A stretch of DNA of 64,000 nt from Nitrospirota bacterium. Its GTDB lineage: Bacteria; Nitrospirota; JACRHJ01. A program made the position numbers and the translations under genes. Positions 8,633 through 15,997 of the stretch are shown here, piece by piece (positions within the stretch are counted from its first letter, which is position 1; each line of letters begins with the position of its first letter). Where the stretch lies: contig JAJYHX010000001.1 in NCBI GenBank assembly GCA_021784575.1, forward strand, positions 335,280-399,279, given 5' to 3'. The notes below the pieces were generated by a model, which had not been told where the DNA came from, searched no databases, and saw only the letters and a program-made list of their open reading frames with translations.

Positions 8633-9280
8633 ATGAAGACTAATTTTATGGCGACATCCTACAAAAAACTTATCTTGAACGGCATATTCTCGGAGAACCC
8701 GGTCTTCAGGCTCGCGCTCTCGCTTTGCCCGGCGGTGGCCGTAACGACCTCGGTCAAGAACGGCTTCCTTATGGGGGTCGCCGTTTTATTCGTAATGACG
8801 ATGGTGAACATAACCGTCTCGCTCTTTCGGAACCTCATAAACCCGAAGGTGCGCATACCGGCGTATATACTCATAATAGCGACATACGTCAGCATTACGG
8901 AAATGATGATGAGGGCATATTCCCGCACGGCTTACAAGCAGATGGGACTCTACATCCAGCTTATAGTCGTCTTTGCGATAATCATCTCCCGCGCGGAGCT
9001 TTTCGCAAGCAGGAACAAGGTTCTGCCGTCCGCCGCGGACGGGCTCGGGATGGGGCTTGGGTTCCTTGGCGCGCTCGTGCTCGTGGGCGCGGTCAGGGAA
9101 TTAATCGGCAATGGTAGTATCGCGGGTTTTCACATTACCCACGGAAGTCCCCTGCTTATCATGGTCCTGCCGACGGGCGGCTTCTTCGCCATAGGGCTTC
9201 TGATGGGGCTTTTCAACTGGATCGACCAGAAATACTACGGCGGCAGACCAGGCGGCGGTGGTGGAGGGGGACATCATTAA
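8633..9280 (+). CDS. rnfE: Rnf electron transport complex subunit RnfE
   Basis: A 215-residue membrane subunit with about six spans; RnfE and RnfA are paralogues with opposite topology that hold a [2Fe-2S] centre within the membrane. ENPVFRLALSLCPAVAVTTS near the N-terminus and DGLGMGLGFLGAL are family signatures. The C-terminus ends in an unusual Gly-rich tail, GGGGGGGHH. The start lies at the end of repeat R2; a second in-frame ATG at 8648 is an alternative. Followed by rnfA after 3 nt. Confidence 0.95.
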   Translation: MKTNFMATSYKKLILNGIFSENPVFRLALSLCPAVAVTTSVKNGFLMGVAVLFVMTMVNITVSLFRNLINPKVRIPAYILIIATYVSITEMMMRAYSRTAYKQMGLYIQLIVVFAIIISRAELFASRNKVLPSAADGLGMGLGFLGALVLVGAVRELIGNGSIAGFHITHGSPLLIMVLPTGGFFAIGLLMGLFNWIDQKYYGGRPGGGGGGGHH

Positions 9281-9283
9281 TTT

Positions 9284-9868
9284 ATGCTAAAGGACCTTTT
9301 CACGATATTCATAGCGTCGGCGGTCATAAACAACTTCGTGTTCACGCGCTACCTTGGGCTTTGCATATTTTTCGGCGTCTCGAAGAAGATGGAGACCGCC
9401 CTCGGCATGAGCATGACCTTCACCGCCGTCATGGTCATCTCCGCCGCGCTCTCATGGCTTGTGTACAGGCTCGTCATGCTTCCGCTGCACATAGAGTTCC
9501 TGAGGATTGTCCTGTTCATCGGAATCGTCGCGGGTTTTGTGCAGTTCGCCGACACGATGCTTAAAAAACTGAACCCGACGCTGTATTACAAGCTTGGGAT
9601 ATACCTTGTCCTCATCACCACGAACTGCATAATCCTGGCCGTGCCGTTGCTCAATGCGGACAACAACTACAACTTTCTGCAAAGCCTTACGCTGGGCCTT
9701 GGCTCCGGCGCGGGGTTCTCGCTCGCGCTTATAATCATGGCGAGCATACGCGAGCGCCTGGAGCTTGCAAATGTTCCGAAACCCTTCCAGGGGATGCCGA
9801 TTGCGTTTATCGTAACCGGGCTTATTGCGCTGGCGTTTCTCGGGTTCTCCGGCCTGATAACAATATAA
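9284..9868 (+). CDS. rnfA: Rnf electron transport complex subunit RnfA
   Basis: A 194-residue membrane subunit with about six spans. Signatures: NNFVFTRYLGLCIFFGVS near the N-terminus (with the conserved membrane Cys) and TTNCIILAVPLLN around residue 110. It is paralogous to the adjacent rnfE. Full length and standard for the family. Confidence 0.96.
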   Translation: MLKDLFTIFIASAVINNFVFTRYLGLCIFFGVSKKMETALGMSMTFTAVMVISAALSWLVYRLVMLPLHIEFLRIVLFIGIVAGFVQFADTMLKKLNPTLYYKLGIYLVLITTNCIILAVPLLNADNNYNFLQSLTLGLGSGAGFSLALIIMASIRERLELANVPKPFQGMPIAFIVTGLIALAFLGFSGLITI

Positions 9869-9917
9869 TTAATAGGAATTACTATTAATTGATGATATAA
9901 TAGGGCAGTTTAATTCC

Positions 9918-9991
9918 GTCACCCCCGTGAAAACGGGGGCCCAGCGATTTTTAAGACACTGGGTTCCCGATTGAACATTCGGGAATGACAG
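9918..9991. repeat. inverted dispersed repeat of the 'GTCATTCCCG' type (family R3)
   Basis: Starts GTCACCCCCGTGAAAACGGG and closes with an inverted half ending CGGGAATGACAG, with CCCAGCG and CACTGGGTTC between. Shorter relatives are at 13670-13699 and 55983-56010. Occupies the rnfA-rnfB gap. Confidence 0.75.
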
Positions 9992-10003
9992 TCGAGAGGA
10001 AAG

Positions 10004-10903
10004 ATGCAGGACGCCTTGCATCCCGATTTATTGAACGTAGTCCTTAAAAGCCTCGCCTTCATGGGCGGCATAGGCGCGGTATTCGGCCTCGGGCTTGCCT
10101 ATGCGGCGAAGAAGTTCGCCGTAAAGACGGACCCGAAGGTGCAGGCCGTGCGGGATGTCCTTCCGGGCGCGAACTGCGGCGCGTGCGGGTTTGCCGGGTG
10201 CCAGGGCTATGCCGAGGCCGTTGCGGGAGACCCGAACCTCTCGCCCGGTCTTTGCGCGCCGGGGAAGGCCGACGTCGCCGCCCTCGTGGCGAAGATTACC
10301 GGCAAGGCCGCGCCGGAGGTTATACCGATGGTCGCAACGGTATTCTGCCGGGGCGGCGAGTGCAAGGCCGGCCGGCGTTTCAAGTACGAAGGCGTGAAGG
10401 ACTGCCGGGCGGCGATACTCGTCGCCGGAGGGGACAAGACCTGCATTTACGGATGTCTCGGCTACGGCGCCTGTGAGAAGGCCTGCCCGTTCGGGGCCAT
10501 AAGCATGGGGCCTGAGAACCTGCCCATAATCGACCGCGAGAAATGCACCGCCTGCGGCGTGTGCGTCGCGGCCTGCCCTAAGGGCATAATCCACCTTACT
10601 CCCGCGGCCGGGAAGGTCCACATACTTTGCAGTTCGCACGACAAAGGCCCCGTGGTGAAGAAGGCGTGCGAGATAGGCTGCATCGGCTGCGGGCTGTGCT
10701 CGAAGGGCTGCCCCGAGGGCGCGATCTCCATGGACAACAACCTCGCCGTAATGGACTACGCCAAATGCACGCACTGCGAGACGTGCGTGCTTCTCTGCCC
10801 GCAGAAGACGATAAAAGACATGCTCGACCCCGCCAAAGAGCAGGCCGAACGCATAAAGCTCCCCAGGAAAGAGCCTCAGGCAAAGGCCGCCGGCGGTAAA
10901 TAA
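10004..10903 (+). CDS. rnfB: Rnf electron transport complex subunit RnfB
   Basis: 299 residues, the ferredoxin-interacting subunit. N-terminal membrane anchor; then the Fe-S domain GANCGACGFAGCQGYAEA (about residues 50-66); then several ferredoxin-type motifs: CLGYGACEKACP, CTACGVCVAACP, CIGCGLCSKGCP and CTHCETCVLLCP. That is four ferredoxin-like motifs, more than the two of proteobacterial RnfB and similar to the multi-cluster forms of anaerobes. A good RBS (GAGAGGAAAG) precedes the ATG. The gene order C-D-G-E-A-B completes the complex. Confidence 0.96.
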   Translation: MQDALHPDLLNVVLKSLAFMGGIGAVFGLGLAYAAKKFAVKTDPKVQAVRDVLPGANCGACGFAGCQGYAEAVAGDPNLSPGLCAPGKADVAALVAKITGKAAPEVIPMVATVFCRGGECKAGRRFKYEGVKDCRAAILVAGGDKTCIYGCLGYGACEKACPFGAISMGPENLPIIDREKCTACGVCVAACPKGIIHLTPAAGKVHILCSSHDKGPVVKKACEIGCIGCGLCSKGCPEGAISMDNNLAVMDYAKCTHCETCVLLCPQKTIKDMLDPAKEQAERIKLPRKEPQAKAAGGK

Positions 10904-10974
10904 ACCGGGAAGGCCGTGATTAATGGAGGGAATGTCGAGTTATTCGGGATGGAGGAAATAGCGGGGCTACTGGA

Positions 10975-11427
10975 TTAGTTCTTAGGTTTGTCCTCTTTCT
11001 TCTTACCTAAAAAATTCGCTGCCATGCTTGCAATTGCCGGGCCGCCAAAAACTGAACCAGTGATTTCATGTCCATGAAGGGCGAGATAAAAACCCGCGCC
11101 GCCTATAATCACAACAATAGCAAATGCTAACCATTGACCTCTTGTGCGCGCCGCGCTATCATCCTTATCAACTTTTATATCTGAATCAAGGGCTTTTTTC
11201 TCACATTCCCGCCTATGGTTAGCTTCACATTCCGCCAAAGCAACAATGCGTTCAGCAGAACCTGGGAGCACCTCATTATAATGCTGAAGCAGGTCAGGCG
11301 GAGGCAACGGACCCATGAAAGCCTGAACCTTAGTAGCTTGGATTTTTCCATTGACTGAATTTAAAGGATTTGCAGGGACGGCATCAATCACTTGGAGTGG
11401 ACGCGCTTTTTTACTTCTTTTCCCCAT
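10975..11427 (-). CDS. DUF2335 family membrane protein
   Basis: 150 residues. A central segment (LPPPDLLQHYNEVLPGSAERIVALAE) and a C-terminal pair of hydrophobic helices around LAFAIVVIIGGAGFYLALHG match DUF2335, a family of small predicted membrane proteins frequently found on mobile or accessory DNA. Base composition is clearly lower in GC than the flanking rnf and phoH genes, suggesting recent acquisition. Overlaps the small upstream gene by 17 nt. Function unknown; a toxin- or defence-related role has been suggested only from such contexts. Confidence 0.75.
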   Translation of the reverse strand: MGKRSKKARPLQVIDAVPANPLNSVNGKIQATKVQAFMGPLPPPDLLQHYNEVLPGSAERIVALAECEANHRRECEKKALDSDIKVDKDDSAARTRGQWLAFAIVVIIGGAGFYLALHGHEITGSVFGGPAIASMAANFLGKKKEDKPKN

Positions 11428-11608
11428 ACCACCTGTCGGATTGCGCTAAAACCTTACGAAAATCCCCGCCAATTTTCTTCCAATCTGAACACAATGCGGC
11501 GTGGGCTGATTCGTGCGGGCGGTAATGTTTGGTAGTAGCCTCACGCGGGCCTGGCAATAAGACGAAGGTACCCGCGCCACTAGCAATACTTTTTAGTAAT
11601 TTTGTCAT
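11411..11608 (-). CDS. small hypothetical protein coupled to DUF2335
   Basis: 65 residues; start ATG 11608 chosen because GGAG lies 8 nt upstream, whereas the longer frame extends into AT-rich leader. It has a short hydrophobic or Pro-Gly N-terminal part (LLPGPREATTKHYRPHESAH) and a C-terminal helix (ALCSDWKKIGGDFRKVL). Its 3' end overlaps the DUF2335 gene, so they form a two-gene operon. Not recognised as a named family; its constant pairing with DUF2335 would be worth checking. Confidence 0.6.
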   Translation of the reverse strand: MTKLLKSIASGAGTFVLLPGPREATTKHYRPHESAHAALCSDWKKIGGDFRKVLAQSDRWYGEKK

Positions 11609-11699
11609 TTTTGCAACTCCATACGGAAATTTTAAGCTAATTTGCCTTTTCTTGTCAAGACAAAAAAACTCAAGGAAATTCATCAAATTCTTTATATTC

Positions 11700-11728
11700 A
11701 TTATATCATCCATTACGATTTTCGTCAT
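11700..11728 (-). promoter_or_regulatory. candidate promoter of the DUF2335 operon
   Basis: On the minus strand, a perfect TATAAT -10 with ATGACG 17 bp upstream as a weak -35, in an AT-rich stretch. It would give a leader of about 85 nt before the ATG at 11608. Confidence 0.4.
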
Positions 11729-11884
11729 TAATTGGAACAATTTTCTACAATATGTCGATTTTGTATGGCACGAACCAACCTAATTCAATGTGATGAAATT
11801 ATGGCCGCAGAGGTAAGGCGGGTTTCCGAGGTGTTATTAGGATAACACCAGCGATTTCAAACTGACCCACTATCCCTTAATCAG

Positions 11885-11913
11885 TTGATTTTTTGCCGAA
11901 GGCGGGTTATTAT
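11885..11913 (+). promoter_or_regulatory. candidate promoter of the PhoH-family gene
   Basis: TTGATT, 17-bp spacer, TATTAT, about 50 nt before the TTG start. A perfect small hairpin, GGTGTTAT-TAGG-ATAACACC, lies just upstream at 11830-11849 and could end DUF2335-region antisense transcription or bind a regulator. Confidence 0.35.
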
Positions 11914-11961
11914 AAGCTGCAATTTGATTCTTTGCAGCGTTTCCCACCGAGGAGGCCGCTT

Positions 11962-13281
11962 TTGAGAAAGACATTCGTCCTGGATACAAACGTCCTGCTT
12001 CACGACCCGAATTCAATTTTCTCCTTCAAAGACAACGACGTAGTAATACCGATTGTCGTCATAGAAGAGCTCGACCGCTTCAAGAAGGGCCTGGACGAGA
12101 TAGGCCGTAACGCCCGCCAGGTCTCAAGGCACCTGGACGAGCTCCGTATGAAAAACAAGCTCTCCGCCGGGGTAGACTTGGACAACGGCGGGATGCTGCG
12201 CGTGGAGCTGAACCATCACCACGACGTTGCTTGCCCCCTTCCGCCGGGGATGGAGATAACGGCGGCGGACAACCGCATACTGCTGGTATCGCTTTGCCTC
12301 TCGCGCGAGCAGGGGGCCGACAGGGTCGTGCTCGTAACGAAGGACACGAACCTCCGCATAAAGGCGGACGCCCTCGGCGTGCGCACCGAGGACTACGAGA
12401 CCGGCACGGTGGACATCTCCGAGCAGTACAGCGGCGAGACGGAGTTCGAGGCGGAGCCGGATATGCTGAACCTTTTCTTCGAGAAGGGCGAGATTGCCGC
12501 CGATGGCGGCTTTTACCCGAACCAGTTCGTGCTGATAAAGGACAAGACCAACCCGAACCGCACCGGGCTTTCGAGGTATCACCAGAAGAAAAAGGCGCTC
12601 GTGAAGCTTATCCACGGCAAGGACGGCGTCTGGGGCGTTACGGCCAGGAACAAGGAGCAGAGCTACGCGCTCGACCTCCTGCTCGACGACGAAGTGAAGC
12701 TCGTTACGCTCGTCGGCCAGGCCGGGACGGGCAAGACGCTCCTTGCGCTCGCCTCCGGCCTCGAGAGGACGGTCGAGGAGCGCATGTACAACCGCCTCGT
12801 CGTCTCGCGCCCGATATTCCCGCTTGGGCGCGACATAGGCTTCCTGCCGGGCGATGTCGAGGAGAAGCTGAAGCCCTGGATGCAGCCGATATTCGACAAC
12901 CTGGAGTTCCTCATGGGGCCGACGGAGGGCCGGGGCAGGAAGCCCAAGGACTACCACGGCCTTGTCGACCTCGGCATGCTGGAGCTTGAGCCGCTCACGT
13001 ATATCCGGGGCAGGAGCATGCCGAACCGCTACCTCATCGTGGACGAGGCCCAGAACCTCACCCCGCACGAGATAAAGACCATTATCACCCGCGCGGGCGA
13101 CGGCACAAAGGTCGTCCTTACGGGAGACCCGTACCAGATAGACAACCCGTACATAGACTCTGCCTCAAACGGCCTTACGTTCGTAACGGAGCGGTTCAAG
13201 AACGAGCCGATTTCCGGGCACATAACTCTAAAGAAGGGCGAACGCTCCCGCCTGGCGGAGCTTGCCGCCGAGCTTTTATGA
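11962..13281 (+). CDS. PhoH family ATPase with N-terminal PIN domain
   Basis: 439 residues. N-terminal PIN nuclease domain (FVLDTNVLLHDP with the first Asp; VIEELDRFK; later acidic NVD-like positions in TAADNRIL) followed by a PhoH P-loop ATPase: Walker A GQAGTGKTLLAL (about residue 255) and Walker B LIVDEAQNLTPHE, then LTGDPYQID. PIN-PhoH fusions (PhoH2/YlaK type) are RNA helicase-ribonucleases. Start TTG 11962 is preceded by GAGGAGG at 6 nt, and the product then begins directly with the PIN strand. The downstream small gene overlaps by ATGA. Confidence 0.93.
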   Translation: MRKTFVLDTNVLLHDPNSIFSFKDNDVVIPIVVIEELDRFKKGLDEIGRNARQVSRHLDELRMKNKLSAGVDLDNGGMLRVELNHHHDVACPLPPGMEITAADNRILLVSLCLSREQGADRVVLVTKDTNLRIKADALGVRTEDYETGTVDISEQYSGETEFEAEPDMLNLFFEKGEIAADGGFYPNQFVLIKDKTNPNRTGLSRYHQKKKALVKLIHGKDGVWGVTARNKEQSYALDLLLDDEVKLVTLVGQAGTGKTLLALASGLERTVEERMYNRLVVSRPIFPLGRDIGFLPGDVEEKLKPWMQPIFDNLEFLMGPTEGRGRKPKDYHGLVDLGMLELEPLTYIRGRSMPNRYLIVDEAQNLTPHEIKTIITRAGDGTKVVLTGDPYQIDNPYIDSASNGLTFVTERFKNEPISGHITLKKGERSRLAELAAELL

Positions 13282-13574
13282 AAAAGCGGCTTTTCTTCTC
13301 GTTTATATTTCTCCTTCTTCTCTCGGCGGTCGGCTCCCGCCACTGCCGGTGGTATTTCTCACACCCGCGCTCGAGCTATGCCAACGCCGGGGAATTCACC
13401 GTCTCGCATCACCGCGGGCCCGCGAGGCCCGCGCTTTTGTCCATAAACGGCAACATCCTTTCTATTCCCATCCCGGCCATGCCGGTTCCTTGTTACAGCC
13501 TTCCATTTGCGAATTTCCGCCTTAATTATAACGACACGATAAGACCTCCTCCCGCCTGCCAAGACCACGCTTAA
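13278..13574 (+). CDS. possible small secreted protein
   Basis: 98 residues, its ATG overlapping the PhoH stop. A convincing signal peptide (MKKRLFFSFIFLLLLSAVGS) is followed by a Pro/Ser/Cys/His-rich mature part without a recognisable domain. The reading frame runs into the repeat cluster that follows. The signal peptide and coupling favour a real gene; the low-complexity remainder and lack of a known family count against it. Confidence 0.4.
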   Translation: MKKRLFFSFIFLLLLSAVGSRHCRWYFSHPRSSYANAGEFTVSHHRGPARPALLSINGNILSIPIPAMPVPCYSLPFANFRLNYNDTIRPPPACQDHA

Positions 13575-13620
13575 AAGCTGTCATTCTGAGGCGTCAGCCG
13601 AAGAATCCGCATCTGTCATA

Positions 13621-13660
13621 ACGCCCCCTCTGTCCCCCTCTTATCTTAAGAGGGGGATAA
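13621..13660. repeat. C-rich/G-rich dispersed repeat (family R2, copy 3)
   Basis: TAACGCCCCCTCTGTCCCCC and AAGAGGGGGATAA halves around CTTATCTTAAG; the reverse-complement orientation of 1391-1440. Preceded at 13580-13612 by a TGTCATTCTGAGGCGTCAGC-type motif that is itself a commonly dispersed sequence. Confidence 0.7.
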
Positions 13661-13669
13661 AGGCAAGCT

Positions 13670-13699
13670 GTCATTCCCGTGAAAACGGGAATCCAGCGG
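13670..13699. repeat. GTCATTCCCGTGAAAACGGGAA-type repeat (family R3)
   Basis: Hairpin TTCCCG-TGAAAA-CGGGAA followed by TCCAGCGG. Same family as 9918-9991 and 55983-56010. Confidence 0.75.
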
Positions 13700-13711
13700 C
13701 TTCGCCGGGGT

Positions 13712-13731
13712 CTTAAGTTCATTGTGCCCGC
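13712..13731. repeat. 20-bp direct repeat, left copy
   Basis: CTTAAGTTCATTGTGCCCGC. The right copy at 14062-14081 differs at one base. Together they bracket the small secreted-protein gene 13780-13965 and its terminator. Confidence 0.7.
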
Positions 13732-13779
13732 AGGTTAATGTTTAACCTGACACGCATCATTAACAGGAGGAAACATATA

Positions 13780-13965
13780 ATGAAGAACCTGAAAATCGTA
13801 ACGATAATAGCAGCGCTTTGCGCAACAGCAGTCCTTTCCGTCGCCGGTCTTGTCTTTTCCGACGAGGGCGGAAACGCCGCCCCGGCTGGCGGCGCGGCGA
13901 TGACAAACACCTCTACCGCAGCCCCTGCCGCGGCCCCCGCGACTGCCCCGGACACCGAGGAGTAA
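13780..13965 (+). CDS. small secreted Ala/Pro-rich protein
   Basis: 61 residues. Start ATG 13780 is preceded by AGGAGG at 7-8 nt. A signal peptide of about 28 residues (MKNLKIVTIIAALCATAVLS...) is followed by a short Ala/Pro/Thr-rich mature peptide ending in DTEE. It has its own downstream terminator and is flanked by 20-bp direct repeats. No family recognised. Similar in style to the 90-residue secreted protein at 57793-58065. Confidence 0.65.
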   Translation: MKNLKIVTIIAALCATAVLSVAGLVFSDEGGNAAPAGGAAMTNTSTAAPAAAPATAPDTEE

Positions 13966-13987
13966 AAAGGGCCGCAAGACCTTCCTC

Positions 13988-14020
13988 AAAACCCCCTCTT
14001 AACCGGAGGGGGTTTTGTTT
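13988..14020 (+). terminator. rho-independent terminator
   Basis: AAAACCCCCTC stem, 7-nt loop, GAGGGGGTTTT stem, then TGTTTT. Perfect 11-bp stem, 22 nt after the stop of the small secreted protein. Confidence 0.9.
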
Positions 14021-14327
14021 TCGCCAGTCTTCCCGCCGCCCCGCCTGCGCATAGCAGGGGCCTTAAGTTCATTGCGCCCGCCTTTTACTCATAAAACAAC
14101 CCGAACAGCCGTGAGTAATCCTCATCGGTAGGCGGAGTTCACTGTCAGCGGCCATTCCGGATTAGCCATGCAACCTGTTGATTGTTAAAGTAAAAATAAG
14201 GTAAAATCGCGTTTTTCCGCCGGTATCGAAAGCGGCTCGAAAACGGGCCGTTTTCGGGCAATTTCGGTCCAAAAAGGGGGCGCGGGGAAAGGGGAAAGAA
14301 CCTCCTGCGTTCCCGGTTCAATATTTC
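14021..14327. other. intergenic stretch with repeat copy and palindrome
   Basis: About 300 nt without a supported gene. Holds the right copy of the 20-bp direct repeat (14062-14081) and a 19-bp palindrome, CGAAAACGG-G-CCGTTTTCG, at 14238-14256 with no U-tract. A short reverse-strand reading frame here looks like chance. Confidence 0.6.
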
Positions 14328-14357
14328 TTGACTTTGCGGGGTGATAACGCTTATAAT
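14328..14357 (+). promoter_or_regulatory. sigma-70-type promoter of the ccsA-hem cluster
   Basis: TTGACT, 18-bp spacer, TATAAT, about 28 nt before the first ATG of the run that leads into ccsA and hemA. Confidence 0.75.
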
Positions 14358-14384
14358 TTTTACGGTTAACCCTGCGGAGGCAAA

Positions 14385-14564
14385 ATGTTCCTGCATGTTA
14401 TCATGGTCATCGGCGGGCTTTTTATAATAGGCTGGGGCTTCTGGGCCGCGCACAACGCGAAAAAGCCGCTCGACCTTATCGGCTCGTTTTCAATCCTGAT
14501 AGGCCTTGCCGCCGCGGTTATCGGGACGCTCCTTCTGTGCGTTCCGGGCTTTTTCTCTTCCTGA
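14385..14564 (+). CDS. small two-span membrane protein
   Basis: 59 residues with two hydrophobic helices (roughly 4-20 and 30-55) joined by AHNAKKPLD. Start ATG 14385 has GGAGG 5 nt upstream and sits right behind a strong promoter. Heads the group that continues into ccsA and the hem genes. Too short for many gene finders; family not recognised. Confidence 0.75.
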   Translation: MFLHVIMVIGGLFIIGWGFWAAHNAKKPLDLIGSFSILIGLAAAVIGTLLLCVPGFFSS

Positions 14565-14580
14565 AAAAGAGCGTGAAACT

Positions 14581-15036
14581 ATGGAAAAAGTCAGGGTATT
14601 CAAGGCTATCAGAAACGCGGTCATAATCATCGTCGTGCTGGTCGCGATGGTATGGGTAAAGACCTATTTCTACGGCCTCGACCAATACAAACAGGGCGAA
14701 AAAGCAATGGCCTCAGGCGACCTTAAAGACGCCATCACCGACTACGAAACCGCCATACACATGTATACGCCGTTTGCGGAATACGTCCCCGCATCAGCCC
14801 AGAGGCTCTGGGAGATAGGCCGGGGGTTCGAGCGTTCCGGAGATTACGACTGGGCGCTCCTTGCATACCGCTCCATCAGGAGCAGCTTCTACGGCGTCAG
14901 GAGCCTCTATACCCCTTATAAAAGCTGGATAATCCGCTCTGACGCCAGGATAAACAGGGTGCTTGCCCTTCAGGCCCGGCAGCACACGAAAACCGCGCCG
15001 CCTAAGGCCGCCGCGTCCGGCGGCAAGGGAGAATAA
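14581..15036 (+). CDS. membrane-anchored TPR-like protein upstream of ccsA
   Basis: 151 residues. One N-terminal membrane helix (about 11-27), then a helical-repeat region (YKQGEKAMASGDLKDAITDYETAIHMY) of tetratricopeptide type, and a Lys/Ala/Gly-rich tail. Start ATG 14581 lacks a strong RBS. It lies 3 nt before ccsA, which suggests a role in cytochrome c assembly or envelope organisation, but this is inference from position only. Confidence 0.75.
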   Translation: MEKVRVFKAIRNAVIIIVVLVAMVWVKTYFYGLDQYKQGEKAMASGDLKDAITDYETAIHMYTPFAEYVPASAQRLWEIGRGFERSGDYDWALLAYRSIRSSFYGVRSLYTPYKSWIIRSDARINRVLALQARQHTKTAPPKAAASGGKGE

Positions 15037-15039
15037 ATA

Positions 15040-15855
15040 GTGAGCGGGGTCCTCTTCGGCGCCACCCTTTTCTTTTATTTCCTCGCTACCTTCCACTACA
15101 TCCTCTTCCTCATCAGCCAGCGCGAGAGCATAGGCAAGGTCTGCCAGCTTGCCACCATCGTCGGGTTCGCTCTTAACACCATGTTCCTGATATACGGCAT
15201 GGTGAGCCAGGGCCATGTCCCGATGACCAATATCCGCGAGTCCCTGATATTCTTCTCCTGGTCGATTGTCCTTATCTACCTGATACTTGAATACAAATGG
15301 AAGATACGCGTGATGGGCGCGTTCATCATAACAATCGCCTTTGTTCTCATCCTGCTCTCCACGCTTTTCCCGCCGGGCCATGCCCCCCTGCCGGAATACT
15401 TTTCGAGCGGCTGGCTCGGCATCCATACGACGCTTGCGTTCCTTGCGGACGCGTCATTTGCGATAGCCTTCGCCATCGGACTGATGTATATAATCCAGGA
15501 GCGGCAGCTTAAGCGCAAAAGCCCCGGCGCGTTTTACAGGAGGCTGCCGCCGCTCGACGTCCTGGACGAGCTTTCATACAGGGCGATTATAATGGGTTTC
15601 CCGCTCCTTACGCTCGCCATGCTTACCGGGGCGATATGGGCGGACTCGGCCTGGGGCTCCTACTGGGGCTGGGAGCCGAAGGAGATATGGTCTCTCATAA
15701 CGTGGCTCGTATACGCCGTATATCTGCACGCGAGGCTCATCACGGGCTGGCGCGGGCGGAAGGCTGCGTATCTTGCCGTTACGGGTTTTCTGGTTGTCAT
15801 ATTCACGTTCCTCGGCGTGAGCCTGCTCATGCCGGGGGAACACGCGTTCAGGTAG
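15040..15855 (+). CDS. ccsA: cytochrome c biogenesis protein CcsA (haem handling protein)
   Basis: 271 residues, about eight membrane spans. The Trp-rich haem-handling motif is present: WADSAWGSYWGWEPKEIWS (about 200-218), followed by conserved HxR in YLHARLIT, with MVSQGHVPM-type and GIHTTLAF histidines serving as haem ligands. Starts with GTG 15040, AGGGAGA at 7 nt. Its partner CcsB/ResB is not in the window. Placement ahead of hemA is a common arrangement (hemX-like) in anaerobes and links haem synthesis to cytochrome c maturation. Confidence 0.93.
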   Translation: MSGVLFGATLFFYFLATFHYILFLISQRESIGKVCQLATIVGFALNTMFLIYGMVSQGHVPMTNIRESLIFFSWSIVLIYLILEYKWKIRVMGAFIITIAFVLILLSTLFPPGHAPLPEYFSSGWLGIHTTLAFLADASFAIAFAIGLMYIIQERQLKRKSPGAFYRRLPPLDVLDELSYRAIIMGFPLLTLAMLTGAIWADSAWGSYWGWEPKEIWSLITWLVYAVYLHARLITGWRGRKAAYLAVTGFLVVIFTFLGVSLLMPGEHAFR

Positions 15856-15891
15856 GGGGAGGCGCAACTTGCCTGCGTCCGCGCCAGGAGC

Positions 15892-15942
15892 GCAGGGGCG
15901 CGATTAATCGCGTCCGCGGGCGCAATAAATTGTTCCCCTGCA
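15892..15942. repeat. 51-bp palindromic dispersed repeat (family R1, copy C)
   Basis: Diverged copy of 2518-2570: GCAGGGGCGCGATTAATCGC and GCAATAAATTGTTCCCCTGCA halves. Fills the ccsA-hemA spacer. Confidence 0.75.
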
Positions 15943-15997
15943 AATTGTGGCGACAACAGTTTCCTGCAATGACAGAAGATTTGGCGCAACGGGTATT

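Noticed and set aside
14145-14453. 102-codon minus-strand frame
   Set aside because: Overlaps a strong plus-strand promoter and the 59-residue membrane protein; no recognisable features.
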